Shown piece after piece: positions 7,533 through 16,852 of a stretch of DNA of 64,000 nucleotides (position 1 is the stretch's first letter; each line of letters opens with the position of its first letter). The notes below the pieces were generated by a model. That model ran no database searches and was not told the DNA's origin. It saw only the letters and a list, made by a program, of their open reading frames with translations. Both the position numbers and the translations under genes were made by a program. This stretch comes from UBA5486 sp036744795 (GTDB lineage: Bacteria; Bacillota; UBA4882; UBA10575), in assembly GCA_036744795.1 (NCBI GenBank), contig DAIOHK010000006.1, forward strand, positions 1 through 64,000. Direction: 5' to 3'.

Positions 7533-10500
7533 GTAAAGGGGCAAAAAGCACAATCTTCGCCTTCCGAGTATTCCCCGGGGAGATTGTGACTGGCAATATA
7601 CTCTACTGCCTCAAGAATTTTTCTTTCTGTTTCATATAAACTTTTTTCCTCCAAAGAACAGGGAATTTTTACATTTGGTCTTACAAAGTATAGCCACGCT
7701 TTGGCAGGCAATCGTCCGTAAATTTCGCGGAGTGCCAGTGAGTATAGGTGAACCTGGATCAAATACCGGTCAAGAATCTTCCCGGGTTTTGGAACATTAC
7801 GATTGGTTTTAAAATCTACAACCACAAAACTTCCATCAGGATAAAATAAAACCCGGTCAATTACCCCTTTAATCACTACTCCCTTAAGATTCAGAAGAAA
7901 AGGAAACTCATTATCCACCTTTACTTTTTCTCCAGGAAAAAAAGGGCTTTGTAGATAATTTTTTCTCATCGCTTTTAACTGCATTAAAGCCTTTGCTTGC
8001 TTATTTTCCGGAAAACTCTCAAACCACCCAGCCCAAACGGTTTCTTCCCAATCTTCCCCTTGAGAGGGATCAGAGATCAACTTGTGGAAAACCTCACCTA
8101 ATAACTCGCCATAATTTTCAAAGGAATCTTCATTAGTATAATTTATCTCAACAAGATTAGGGTCGCTCCCTAAGCGATGTTCCCAATAAAACCGACGTGG
8201 GCATTCCAAAAAGGTTAAAAGTGGAGTAAGTGATAATCTCCTGGCCGCAAGTTTTTTCATCTCCAGAGGTAATTCGGAAGTAGATGCTATCTCTTCCGCG
8301 GCTTTTTTCCTTGCCTCTTGAAGTGGTTTAATCCTTGCTGTAAGTTGGGATTCTTCCCTTCCCCTAGTAATTTTGATTTGTCTTCCTTCTACAGTAATAT
8401 TCTCTTCTTTTTTCTCTGTTAAACAGGGGAAGATCTGAACCAGCCATTCCATCCAGGAATTACCCTCATCGATTTCCATTACTTTAAGTTGTTTTTCTTC
8501 ACCTGAGAATAAAAGGTAATCTTTAGCTCTAGTCATTGCTACATAAAATAATCTCTTTAATTCAGAAATTTCAGCCCGTTCTGTCGCCACCTTAATTTTT
8601 AGTGTTTGATAAGTATCAACCCACCTCCCATCTTTATCTTTTACTTTATGACCAAATCCTAAATTCTTATGAAAACCAACTGGAGAACTTCTTAAATTAA
8701 ATCTCTTTTCTATTTCCGGTAGTATAACAACTGGAAATTCCAGACCCTTGGCTGCATGAATTGTCATTATCTGAATTGCATTACCTTGGTGGGTAGATGT
8801 AGCTTCCCCCTCTCTAATTTCCAAATCAGAAAGATGACGGAGAAAACTAACAAACTCTCCCACACCTGAATAACCCTTAGCAGCAAATTCTTCGGCTCGC
8901 AACATAAACTTTTCTAAGTTGGCAATGGAACGTTCTCCATCCGGTAAGGCCGCAATGGTCTCTAGATAACCCGTCTCCTCCCAAGCAATCCGGAGTAAAG
9001 CTGGGATCGATAATAAATGGGCATTCTTATAAAAAGAATCCAAGAGATTATAAAGACGGGTAATTCTCCTCTTTTCATTAGCAGTAATATAGCTGGAATA
9101 ATCTACTTCTCGAAAAAATCCTTTATCCAGACCATCTGGTTGAGAAAGCCAAAAAAGTGCTGTATCAGAGAGACTACAGAAAGGTGAGCGCAAAACTCCG
9201 GCCAGAGCAAGTGAATCATCCTTACTCTCCGCTAAACGTAAGAGATTAATCTGGTCTTGAATCTCCTGGCGCGAATAAAATCCAATTCCGGCATTTACGA
9301 TATATGGTATTTCATAATTTGTAAATGCTTCTTCGTAGCTTTTAATATTGGTCCGGGCTCTAAACAGAATGGCTATATCCTGGAATTCAAGCGGGCGGTT
9401 ACCTTTATTTGTCCGGACAATAACCTCGCCTTGACCTACCATTTTCTTAATTCTTGCAGCTAAAACAGAAGGCTCATTCTCCTCAGCCAAAAGAATCTCC
9501 ACTCCTGTTTCTTCTGAAGAAGATGATACACTCGTCGCAGGTATCAGGGGATGGTAAGGATAATCCTCAGTCGCAAATACTGACTGGCATATGTAATTAA
9601 TAACCTCAGCCACCTGCGGCTTTGTACGATAATTTTGATCTAAAACCAACAAATCACCGTAACGAGAAGAGTAAGACTCCGCCAGGCGAGTCATTATTTC
9701 CACTTCAGCGCCACGGAAACGATATATCGACTGTTTAATATCCCCAACCAGAAACAATCGACCCTCTTTATCGCCAGATAAGAGTGAAATAATGTCCCAC
9801 TGAAGACTATTCGTATCCTGGAACTCATCAACCATAAAGTAAGAGAATTTTTTCCTATATTCTCCAGTAATTTCAGGGTGTTTGGTTAATAGTCTTCGCA
9901 CTAGAAACTGTTGATCAGTAAAATCAATCTTTCCAGCAACTCTTTTTATCTCCGTATATTCGTCAGCAAACAATTGAAGGAAGCGATAAATCACAGGTAT
10001 TTGAAGAGCCGCTTCTTGAGTAGCCAAGGATGTTTTTAGTGAGCAAATAGTATCATGAATATTATAAATGTCTGGTTTAAGTTGGTTATTAAGATTTTTA
10101 GGTAGATAAGAGAGCAGATCCTCTAAGGCATTTAAAACCTTTTCATTCAATCCTTGCTCCGAAAAGTTAATGATCACTTTAAGATCTGTCCACCTGCTGG
10201 AAAGCCCAGATAATAAATGTTTAGCTCTAGGAGTTAGCTTTAAACCGCGGGCATAATCTAAAACCTCTTCGGTCTGCCTGAATAATTTACACTTAATTGC
10301 TGCCGGTTCTTCCTCTTCATCCAGCCGTTTCATTTCCGAAAGATCTTTTATTTCTGCTATATCTTTTCCGGTATCTTTAAGGGTAGAATATAAAGAAGTT
10401 AGATCCTCCAAAAAGAAATTAGTGCCCAAGGATAATACTGTTTGCAAAACAACCTGCTCCTGATCTCCTGTAAGAAGAGTACTTAACGCAGCTTTGGCAG

Positions 10501-10918
10501 CTTCTGCTTTTAATAGATATTCCTCCCCTTCATCTAAAACATCTGCTTCTGGATCAATTCCTGCCTCAACCGGATGTTGAGTCAAAATCGAAAAACATAA
10601 CCCATGAATTGTACTAATTCGAGATGAAACCTCTAACATTTCCAATTGCCGGACCCAAAACTTTTTTTCTTTGCCTATACTTTTTCTATAGGCCATTCTT
10701 ATTTCTTCCCTAATCCGTGCCCTCATTTCATCTGCAGCTTTTCGAGTAAAGGTCACAGCTACAATCTGAGGAACTTCACATTTTTTTGTCTTTAGTAAAT
10801 ACATATATTTATGAGTTAAAACTCTGGTTTTCCCGGTTCCTGCTCCAGCCATTACTAATAGATTAGTATCAAAATTAACTACTGCTTTTTTTTGTAATTC
10901 ATTGAGTTTGATTGTCAA
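7499..10918 (-). CDS. addA: ATP-dependent helicase/nuclease subunit A
   Basis: Large subunit (1139 residues) of the AddAB double-strand break repair enzyme. It has UvrD-type helicase motifs: Walker A AGAGTGKTRV near residue 25, DEFQDTN (motif II), GDIKQSIYRFRGA (motif III), TIHAAKGLEFPVV (motif V) and FYVAMTRAK (motif VI). The C-terminus carries the RecB-type nuclease (IDRVLFYPDG, VVVDFKT) and an iron-sulfur cluster formed by a Cys in LECPRRF and the set CAFCPFTHWC. The start is TTG overlapping the addB stop by 4 bases. The end overlaps folE2 tail to tail. Confidence 0.96.
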   Translation of the reverse strand: MTIKLNELQKKAVVNFDTNLLVMAGAGTGKTRVLTHKYMYLLKTKKCEVPQIVAVTFTRKAADEMRARIREEIRMAYRKSIGKEKKFWVRQLEMLEVSSRISTIHGLCFSILTQHPVEAGIDPEADVLDEGEEYLLKAEAAKAALSTLLTGDQEQVVLQTVLSLGTNFFLEDLTSLYSTLKDTGKDIAEIKDLSEMKRLDEEEEPAAIKCKLFRQTEEVLDYARGLKLTPRAKHLLSGLSSRWTDLKVIINFSEQGLNEKVLNALEDLLSYLPKNLNNQLKPDIYNIHDTICSLKTSLATQEAALQIPVIYRFLQLFADEYTEIKRVAGKIDFTDQQFLVRRLLTKHPEITGEYRKKFSYFMVDEFQDTNSLQWDIISLLSGDKEGRLFLVGDIKQSIYRFRGAEVEIMTRLAESYSSRYGDLLVLDQNYRTKPQVAEVINYICQSVFATEDYPYHPLIPATSVSSSSEETGVEILLAEENEPSVLAARIKKMVGQGEVIVRTNKGNRPLEFQDIAILFRARTNIKSYEEAFTNYEIPYIVNAGIGFYSRQEIQDQINLLRLAESKDDSLALAGVLRSPFCSLSDTALFWLSQPDGLDKGFFREVDYSSYITANEKRRITRLYNLLDSFYKNAHLLSIPALLRIAWEETGYLETIAALPDGERSIANLEKFMLRAEEFAAKGYSGVGEFVSFLRHLSDLEIREGEATSTHQGNAIQIMTIHAAKGLEFPVVILPEIEKRFNLRSSPVGFHKNLGFGHKVKDKDGRWVDTYQTLKIKVATERAEISELKRLFYVAMTRAKDYLLFSGEEKQLKVMEIDEGNSWMEWLVQIFPCLTEKKEENITVEGRQIKITRGREESQLTARIKPLQEARKKAAEEIASTSELPLEMKKLAARRLSLTPLLTFLECPRRFYWEHRLGSDPNLVEINYTNEDSFENYGELLGEVFHKLISDPSQGEDWEETVWAGWFESFPENKQAKALMQLKAMRKNYLQSPFFPGEKVKVDNEFPFLLNLKGVVIKGVIDRVLFYPDGSFVVVDFKTNRNVPKPGKILDRYLIQVHLYSLALREIYGRLPAKAWLYFVRPNVKIPCSLEEKSLYETERKILEAVEYIASHNLPGEYSEGEDCAFCPFTHWCIELLSSS

Positions 10919-13900
10919 TTATCTGCCACCCCCCATAAGGCTCTCCGGCATATTCTCCGATACTCGCAATAAGCTGGGCATTGATCCTGTGGGCAAAAGG
11001 AGAAGTCTCCCTGGAGAATTCCAAAGTAGTAATTAAAGGCTTGCTCAATACTGTTGGTAATAATTTCATCCCATTCATCTTGATCTAGAGCACCACGGAT
11101 CATAATTCCAAAATCTAACGCTTCTTTCCGCCAAAGACCACGCAACCGGTTTGTTTTGTTTAAGCTATAATAAGCTGCTCCTACCGGCTCCCCTTTTGGA
11201 AGAAAAAGACGATTTACAGCCAATAAGTAAATAGGAAGTTGTAATAATTGACCAGCGTTAATCTGCTTTAAAGGAGGGGGATTTCCTGATTTATAATCAT
11301 AAATAATAAATCGTCCATTCTCATCAGTATCTACTCGGTCGATCTTTCCCCAAATTGATAAGGGAAATTTTTTTCCTCCATACACTTTCTCCCCAACTAG
11401 TAAGGGGTGTTGAATTGAATTGGGATCAGCATCTTTTCTTACCCCTCCAAAACCTAACTCTAAAAACTGGGGAGTAAAACGGCCATCAGTTTTCTCTACC
11501 CACTCAACTTCTTCCTTTATCATTTTTTCCAGTTGCGAAATAAGATGTTCTCTTCCTAAACTAATAAAATTCCGGTAAAGTAATGGTGCTGAATCATCTA
11601 CTACCGGGTAATAATCTGTCACTAATTCTCTAATTTCATTTAAATACCTTTCCAAACATACACTACGAAGCACTTTTCCCCGGTAATTATGGAAAAATTC
11701 CTTCAACACCACGTGATAGATACTACCCTCTTCTAATCTTGTTGGTAGGATCTCCGGTTCCTCTAAAGTTTCAATCTTTAATATCCGTCGGCAAAAAAAG
11801 CTAAAGGGACATGAAGCATATTCCTCTAAAACTGAAACACTAACAGGGTGCGTAGAAAATTTTTTCTCTAAAATTTCTTGTTCTTTTTTACCGAGTACCC
11901 CGCTTACTTCCGAATTTCCTTTCCCGCGTATTAATTCTAAAGCAATCTTCTCTTTTATCTCCTTTTTTAAATCAAGCTTTTTCTCTGACGGTCTAGGAAA
12001 AAACGCCTCTTTGCCTGTCTCTGTCGCCCGACTTTTTAAACTTGGAATAAGAATCAATAGATCTTCCAGAAAAGAACTTGGGTTTAAAGATTGTCCTTCC
12101 GTATCAGTTTGGCAATATGAAAGAATTAATCGTTCCCTAGGGGTATTAAGAACATAATAAAAAAGCAAACGTTCAATAGCTAATTGATCAATATTCCTTG
12201 GCAAAGAAAAACCATCTACTGTCCATTGGTTCACATCTTTCTCCCGGATTAACCATCCCTCCGGTTTGATTCGGGGAAAGACTCCTTCATTAAGACCAGA
12301 AAAAAATGTAATCTTAAAGCTAATCCCTCTAGCATTTTCTGGCGTTAATAACCTAATTCCATTCTCCCACGAGGTTGGATGCTGAACTTTTTCTCTTCCT
12401 AAAACAGATTCTAGAATTAAAAGAAACTCCTCTAAGCTAATTTCTTTTTCGGCAAAATTAAAAATTGAATCTTCGATCTCTTTGATTGCCCCTTGAATTT
12501 TTCCCAGCAAAGAAGTCTGAAAATATCTTTCTTGAAGATAGGGTTCAGAAAGATCACTCTGAGGCAGAAAACTTTGTAAAAACAAGGGGTGTTTTATCCA
12601 TCGCCAACATACTTCTAGATATTCTTTAATCTTACCCTCCTGGGGAATTTTTTCAAGAATCGTTAGTAATTCTTTAGCCTTTAACAGAGTCTGATCTTTC
12701 GAAGAAAAAACCCGTTCTAATTCTCCTTTCCAACCTGCTAAGTTGGGAGTGGGTACAATTAAATAAAGTTCTTTTTCTGTACCTATCCCACCCCAACGTA
12801 AGAATTGGATCATTTCTCTCCAGGAAAAATTAGCCAACACAGTTTTGAAAGGCTGAAGTAAAGCGCGAGCAATAGGTTGTCCCTGTAATGGTTTGATAAT
12901 TTGCGTAGCTAATGGCAATTCAAAAGCCTTAAAGATCTGATATATCTCTTCCAAATGCGATGAATAGAGATTTATAACTCCAATTTGATCCGGTGAAAGT
13001 GAAGGGTTAATTTGCAAAAGATTCTTGATCTCTTGGGCAATTGAGAGTATTTCCCGTCGCCAACCACCCTTTACTTTAATCAAACTGATTGAAGAATCAT
13101 GATTTAAGGGAGGTAATGCTGGTTTTTCTATCCAAAGCATACTTTGAAGATAATCCAGAAGACTCCGGTTCTTTTTTTGTTTTATCGGAATAATTATTTC
13201 TTCTTCAGCTTTTCCCCTTTTTAGCCTGGGAAAAAAGACACCTTTACGGTCGGAAGCACTATGATCAAAAATAATCGTTACTGTAAGAAGTTTGCTTATC
13301 TTTTGTAATAATAATTCTTGTTGAAGTGTAAAGTCGGTAAATCCTAATACTAAAAGGTGCTCTATATTTCTTATCCCCGCAGATTTAGTTACATCCATAA
13401 TCGCCAGTTTAATTCGTTCTTCTGTATCCACTAAGGAATGCTGTTCTATAAAATTTTGGTAAGCATCATATAATAATGATAGATCCTTGAGAGCTTGGTA
13501 ATCATCAGCTACTAATTTAGTAAAGAGCTGAGGATTAATTCCCCCTCTTTTTAACAGAGAAAGCTCTTCCAGTATTGATGGATAAAGGCCTGGTGAATCA
13601 ATAGCCTGAGATAAATATCTGATCCTACCTTGTGTTGTTAATTCTTCGGCAATCATTCGCAGGATCAAAGAACCAGTTCCCAATGACAAATCAGTTGATT
13701 CCGGTCTGGTTTCATCTATGATCTCACGAACCAATCCGTCAAATAAAAGAAAACGGGCTCCACCCCAACTTCCTAGAATAGAAAGTAACTGTTCTTCCCA
13801 AAACTCCAATAAAGTTTGAGTAGGAAAGAGAAAAACCATACTTTTCCCCAGTGTTTTCCATTTCTCTCCTATCCAGTATTCAAAGGAACTTTTTGGTTCT

Positions 13901-13935
13901 TTGTATAACATCGGATCACGGATTATCTTAATCAA
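10915..13935 (-). CDS. addB: ATP-dependent nuclease subunit B, AddB/RexB-like
   Basis: Partner of AddA (about 1006 residues). The C-terminal nuclease domain is present, with KIDRVDTDENGRF and YDYKSGNP, and a four-Cys cluster formed by SCPFSFFC and CPAYCEYRRIC. The N-terminus does not show the Walker A motif (GxxGxGKT) that opens B. subtilis AddB: it goes from a short lead directly to the strand KSMVFLFPTQ. In this it is like lactococcal RexB. I chose TTG 13935 since GGAGG precedes it by 8 bases; a TTG 33 bases upstream has a poor site. Expressed with addA. Confidence 0.93.
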   Translation of the reverse strand: MIKIIRDPMLYKEPKSSFEYWIGEKWKTLGKSMVFLFPTQTLLEFWEEQLLSILGSWGGARFLLFDGLVREIIDETRPESTDLSLGTGSLILRMIAEELTTQGRIRYLSQAIDSPGLYPSILEELSLLKRGGINPQLFTKLVADDYQALKDLSLLYDAYQNFIEQHSLVDTEERIKLAIMDVTKSAGIRNIEHLLVLGFTDFTLQQELLLQKISKLLTVTIIFDHSASDRKGVFFPRLKRGKAEEEIIIPIKQKKNRSLLDYLQSMLWIEKPALPPLNHDSSISLIKVKGGWRREILSIAQEIKNLLQINPSLSPDQIGVINLYSSHLEEIYQIFKAFELPLATQIIKPLQGQPIARALLQPFKTVLANFSWREMIQFLRWGGIGTEKELYLIVPTPNLAGWKGELERVFSSKDQTLLKAKELLTILEKIPQEGKIKEYLEVCWRWIKHPLFLQSFLPQSDLSEPYLQERYFQTSLLGKIQGAIKEIEDSIFNFAEKEISLEEFLLILESVLGREKVQHPTSWENGIRLLTPENARGISFKITFFSGLNEGVFPRIKPEGWLIREKDVNQWTVDGFSLPRNIDQLAIERLLFYYVLNTPRERLILSYCQTDTEGQSLNPSSFLEDLLILIPSLKSRATETGKEAFFPRPSEKKLDLKKEIKEKIALELIRGKGNSEVSGVLGKKEQEILEKKFSTHPVSVSVLEEYASCPFSFFCRRILKIETLEEPEILPTRLEEGSIYHVVLKEFFHNYRGKVLRSVCLERYLNEIRELVTDYYPVVDDSAPLLYRNFISLGREHLISQLEKMIKEEVEWVEKTDGRFTPQFLELGFGGVRKDADPNSIQHPLLVGEKVYGGKKFPLSIWGKIDRVDTDENGRFIIYDYKSGNPPPLKQINAGQLLQLPIYLLAVNRLFLPKGEPVGAAYYSLNKTNRLRGLWRKEALDFGIMIRGALDQDEWDEIITNSIEQAFNYYFGILQGDFSFCPQDQCPAYCEYRRICRRALWGVADN

Positions 13936-14175
13936 GACCCTATCCTCCACCTTGTACTTTCTAATCAAGTTCTTTTTCTACTAAAGCATTTCCTGCTTTC
14001 CCGATTAAATTACAATCTAAAATCTTAAATAACCCGGACCTTAGATAAGGCAATGTTTATTAAAACAATGTTCATAAATTCATTATTCTACCTTAAATAA
14101 AGCTAAAATTTTCCTCATTTTATGCTTTTTGTGGTACAATCATAATACGATTTTCTTTTTAGATGGTAGTTAATT

Positions 14176-14203
14176 TTAAATCAACCAATTATGTAATTCC
14201 TTA
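14176..14203. repeat. Family A element, single end (A2)
   Basis: The segment TCAACCAATTATGTAATTCC plus TT is one end of a family A element, right end facing pspC. No clear partner end is seen. The 330-bp gap between addB and the pspC-like gene otherwise shows only A+T-rich DNA. A possible -35 box TTGACA stands at 14215, but no good -10 with room for a leader was found. Confidence 0.6.
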
Positions 14204-14265
14204 ACTAAAAATGCTTGACAAAAATATTTTTTTTAAAAATTAACAATATAAGGAGGCTTTTAATA

Positions 14266-14670
14266 TTGAAACATTTATACCGATCCAACAAAGAAAGAAT
14301 GATTGCTGGAGTAGCTGGCGGTCTTGCTGAATATTTTGAAGTAGATGTGGTTTTAGTAAGATTATTATGGGTATTAGCCTTTTTCTTAGGAGGCGGGTTT
14401 TTTGCTTATCTAATTGCTTGGATCTTTATTCCAGAAAAAAACTCCCCTCAAACCCAGGAGGAGAGTTTTGACACTCAACCGGAGACTGACCCGGAAATCA
14501 AAGAAAAAAGATTACGGACTGGTGGATTTATTCTAATATTTTTGGGGCTGATTTTCCTTTTTAGAGAATTGATTCCTAAACAGATTTTCCGAAATATGTT
14601 ACCATTAGCCTTAATTATCTTGGGAATAATTATTTTAGTCCGCAGTTTCAATTATCAAGGGAGAAAATAA
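14266..14670 (+). CDS. PspC-domain membrane protein
   Basis: The first 60 residues are a PspC domain: YRSNKERMIAGVAGGLAEYF, then a segment with a glycine-rich membrane stretch ending in YLIAWIFIPE. Two more membrane segments lie at about 85-100 and 110-128. PspC proteins sense or transmit envelope stress; in Bacillota many are stand-alone proteins of unknown target. The start is TTG 14266 because AAGGAGG precedes it by 8 bases; an upstream ATG-like start in frame has none. 134 residues. No psp or lia genes are near it, so a specific role cannot be given. Confidence 0.85.
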   Translation: MKHLYRSNKERMIAGVAGGLAEYFEVDVVLVRLLWVLAFFLGGGFFAYLIAWIFIPEKNSPQTQEESFDTQPETDPEIKEKRLRTGGFILIFLGLIFLFRELIPKQIFRNMLPLALIILGIIILVRSFNYQGRK

Positions 14671-14705
14671 AAACTGTTCTCCTCTTTTACTAGAAAACTC
14701 TAATA

Positions 14706-14785
14706 GTTCTGGGTAATCCCTCGTTATTCTTTACCCAGCCTGTCAGAATGTTGTTTCAGCAGTGAAATTGGATTACTTTATTCAG
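14706..14785 (+). repeat. C-segment repeat (hairpin)
   Basis: CTCGTTATTCTTTACCCAGC, TGTCAGAATGTTGTTTC and AGTGAAATTGGATTACTTTA in a row, shared with 38230-38293 and in part with 5250-5290. CTGGGTAA and TTTACCCAG form a hairpin. It fills the gap between the pspC-like gene and the amidohydrolase. Confidence 0.65.
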
Positions 14786-14826
14786 CATTCTTAGTGAAGC
14801 AGATGCTGAAAATTGGTATTATATTA

Positions 14827-15987
14827 TTATCTTGATACTACTTCCTTCCCATTAACAAAAACCCTCTCAACTTCAGCTTCAAAAGCTAAAGGATGGCGAT
14901 CAAAAACAACCAGGTCAGCATCTTTCCCCGCTTCTAAACTACCGACTCGATCGGCAAGACCAACTATTTCAGCGGGATTAATGGTAATCGCTTTTAAGGC
15001 CTCTTCTGGTTCCAAACCGTTTCTTACCGCCAGTTTCGCACAGAGTGGTAGATACTGTGAAGGAATTACTGGTGAATCCGTCATAATTGCGATTTTTACT
15101 CCAGCTTTACTAAGTATCCCCGGTGTTTCAAAGGTGAGATTTCTTAATTCAACTTTTGAACGGTCACTAAATGAAGGACCTACAATTGCCGGTAAACCCT
15201 TAGCTGCTATTAAATCGGCGATTAAATGTCCTTCAGTACAATGATCTAAAGTGACTCTCAGGCCGAATTCTTCGGCAATTCTAATTGCCGTCATAATATC
15301 ATCAGCCCGATGAGCATGGGCCTTTAAAGGGATTTCTTTCTTTAAAACCGGAATCAGGGCTTCCCACTTTAGATCAAAAGCAGGTGCTTTCTCCGGATCT
15401 CCAGCCGCTGCTTCTTTTTTTTCCATATATTCTTTAGCTTTAAATAGTGCTTCACGAAGGATTGAAGCAGTAGCCATCCTTGTAGAAGGAGATTTTTTTT
15501 GCCCATAGTAAACCCTTTTGGGATTTTCACCAAAAGCTATTTTCATTGCTACAGGAGCAGAAACCAGTTTTTCCTCAACAGTCCGGCCATAAGTTTTAAC
15601 TGCAGCAAACTGGCCTCCAATTACATTAGCACTTCCCGGCCCGGTAATAGCCATTGTTACTCCAGCTGCTAAGGCCTCATCAAACGTACGGTCAGTTGGA
15701 TAAATGGCATCAATCGCTCTCAGTTGGGGAGTTACAGGATCCGTCATCTCATTACCATCATCGCCTTCAAAGCCAAGAGAGTCCTCAAATAAACCAATAT
15801 GACAGTGGGCATCGATAAATCCGGGAGTTACAAACTTGCCTGAAAGATCTATAGTCTTTGCGCCCTCCCCATCAATATCCTTTCCAACAGCCGCAATCCT
15901 ACCTTCTTCCATCAAAAGATCACTATCTTCAAGTACCGGTCCAGCCATTGAAAAAATAGTCGCATGTTTCAAAAGTATTTTTTGCAT
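14827..15987 (-). CDS. Amidohydrolase, imidazolonepropionase-like
   Basis: Metal-dependent hydrolase of the amidohydrolase superfamily. The composite beta domain surrounds a TIM barrel: GKFVTPGFIDAHCHIG (HxH metal ligands, about residues 50-65), KAHAHRADD (third His), TLDHCTEGH and the aspartate in IMTDSPVIPS. The end, SLEAGKDADLVVFDRHPL, is typical. Members named imidazolonepropionase-like act on diverse cyclic amides and peptides; the substrate cannot be read from sequence, and no hut genes are nearby. ATG at 15987. It is separated by 29 bp from the cyclo-ligase gene upstream and may be cotranscribed with it. Confidence 0.87.
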   Translation of the reverse strand: MQKILLKHATIFSMAGPVLEDSDLLMEEGRIAAVGKDIDGEGAKTIDLSGKFVTPGFIDAHCHIGLFEDSLGFEGDDGNEMTDPVTPQLRAIDAIYPTDRTFDEALAAGVTMAITGPGSANVIGGQFAAVKTYGRTVEEKLVSAPVAMKIAFGENPKRVYYGQKKSPSTRMATASILREALFKAKEYMEKKEAAAGDPEKAPAFDLKWEALIPVLKKEIPLKAHAHRADDIMTAIRIAEEFGLRVTLDHCTEGHLIADLIAAKGLPAIVGPSFSDRSKVELRNLTFETPGILSKAGVKIAIMTDSPVIPSQYLPLCAKLAVRNGLEPEEALKAITINPAEIVGLADRVGSLEAGKDADLVVFDRHPLAFEAEVERVFVNGKEVVSR

Positions 15988-16016
15988 TTAATCTCTTCCT
16001 TTCAAATAATTTATAA

Positions 16017-16589
16017 TCAACAATTTAGGAGCTGGTCCTCAGTAATAATATAATCCATTTTGATATCATCTTGATTAACCGGCAGCTTGTCAGTTAATTG
16101 CATTTGAAAAGCAACTCCTACTTTAATGGCATTAGATCGTACCTTAGAAAGGTACCGATCATAATATCCCGCTCCCCGCCCTAACCTGTTACCTTGATAA
16201 TCAAAAGCTACCCCCGGAATAAAAAACAGATCGATCTCTTCTGGATGACAGATACGGCCATTTCTTGGTTCTTTAATCTCCAAGGCACCCGGCACTAAGT
16301 CTTGTAGCTTCTCAAGCTCTCGAAACTCCATAGTATGCTCTAAAGAGTTGACAACCGGGAGGGCTAAACAATAATCTCCCTGTAGCAAATGGGTTAATAA
16401 GTCCCACGTTTTGACTTCATTTCTAAATGAAGCATAAGCCGCAATAACCTTAGCTTCACTTAACAAAGGAAAAGTAAGTGCTCGGTGGTTAATAATACTA
16501 CTCTTCCGAGTTGCCTCTTCCGGAGTCAGTTTTTTAATTTCTATTCTATACTTTTGCCGAAGTTGTTTTTTCCTTAATTGGATATCCAT
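16017..16589 (-). CDS. ygfA: 5-formyltetrahydrofolate cyclo-ligase
   Basis: Converts 5-formyl-THF to 5,10-methenyl-THF with ATP (EC 6.3.3.2). The N-terminus QLRKKQLRQKYRIE, the central NEVKTWDLL and the end LGRGAGYYDRYL are family features. I start at ATG 16589, 7-9 bases after GGGAGG, giving 190 residues; a longer reading frame upstream runs through the 6S RNA and is not real. The gene lies directly downstream of the 6S RNA on the same strand, as ssrS-ygfA does in Proteobacteria. Confidence 0.93.
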   Translation of the reverse strand: MDIQLRKKQLRQKYRIEIKKLTPEEATRKSSIINHRALTFPLLSEAKVIAAYASFRNEVKTWDLLTHLLQGDYCLALPVVNSLEHTMEFRELEKLQDLVPGALEIKEPRNGRICHPEEIDLFFIPGVAFDYQGNRLGRGAGYYDRYLSKVRSNAIKVGVAFQMQLTDKLPVNQDDIKMDYIITEDQLLNC

Positions 16590-16621
16590 TTTCTCTACTA
16601 CCTCCCGGGTGTACCCATATA

Positions 16622-16816
16622 GATTAAAAAAGGAAACCCCGCCATGTCGTTTGGGCTGAAGATTACCTGAACCCGCTCTTGCAGGTGGGCGCCTCCCGGA
16701 TGCTTTATGTGTCCTTTCAAGAAGGCTTACATGCCACAACCGGAGTTAAGCTCCCTAGGTAAAGGTGTTGGTTCATAACATCAGCTTCATACGTGCACAG
16801 CAGGGTTTAACCCTAA
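16622..16816 (-). ncRNA. ssrS: 6S RNA (SsrS/BsrA-like)
   Basis: A roughly 180-195 nt RNA between aspS and ygfA. The ends pair: AAACCCTGCTGTG (16796-16808, minus strand) with CATGGCGGGGTTT (16634-16646) gives 13 consecutive pairs including G-U. A GGGAGGCGCCCACCT segment in the 3' half is like that of Bacillus 6S RNAs. T-rich DNA (CCTTTTTTAATC) follows the closing stem. A promoter with TATTATGATAAT stands just upstream. Location supports it from two sides: bsrA lies beside aspS in B. subtilis, and ssrS lies before ygfA in Proteobacteria. 6S RNA binds the sigma-A holoenzyme in stationary phase. The central bubble was not modelled. Confidence 0.85.
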
Positions 16817-16820
16817 TTTC

Positions 16821-16852
16821 TTATTATCATAATACCATAAAAAAGCTTATTC
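16821..16852 (-). promoter_or_regulatory. Promoter of the 6S RNA
   Basis: Minus strand between the aspS stop and the RNA: TTGCGC, then 18 bases, then TATTATGATAAT, which offers overlapping -10 hexamers. The RNA is expected to begin near 16812-16818. Confidence 0.5.

Noticed and set aside
16590..16739. 50-residue extension of the cyclo-ligase
   Set aside because: It is translated from the 6S RNA gene and has no ribosome site.
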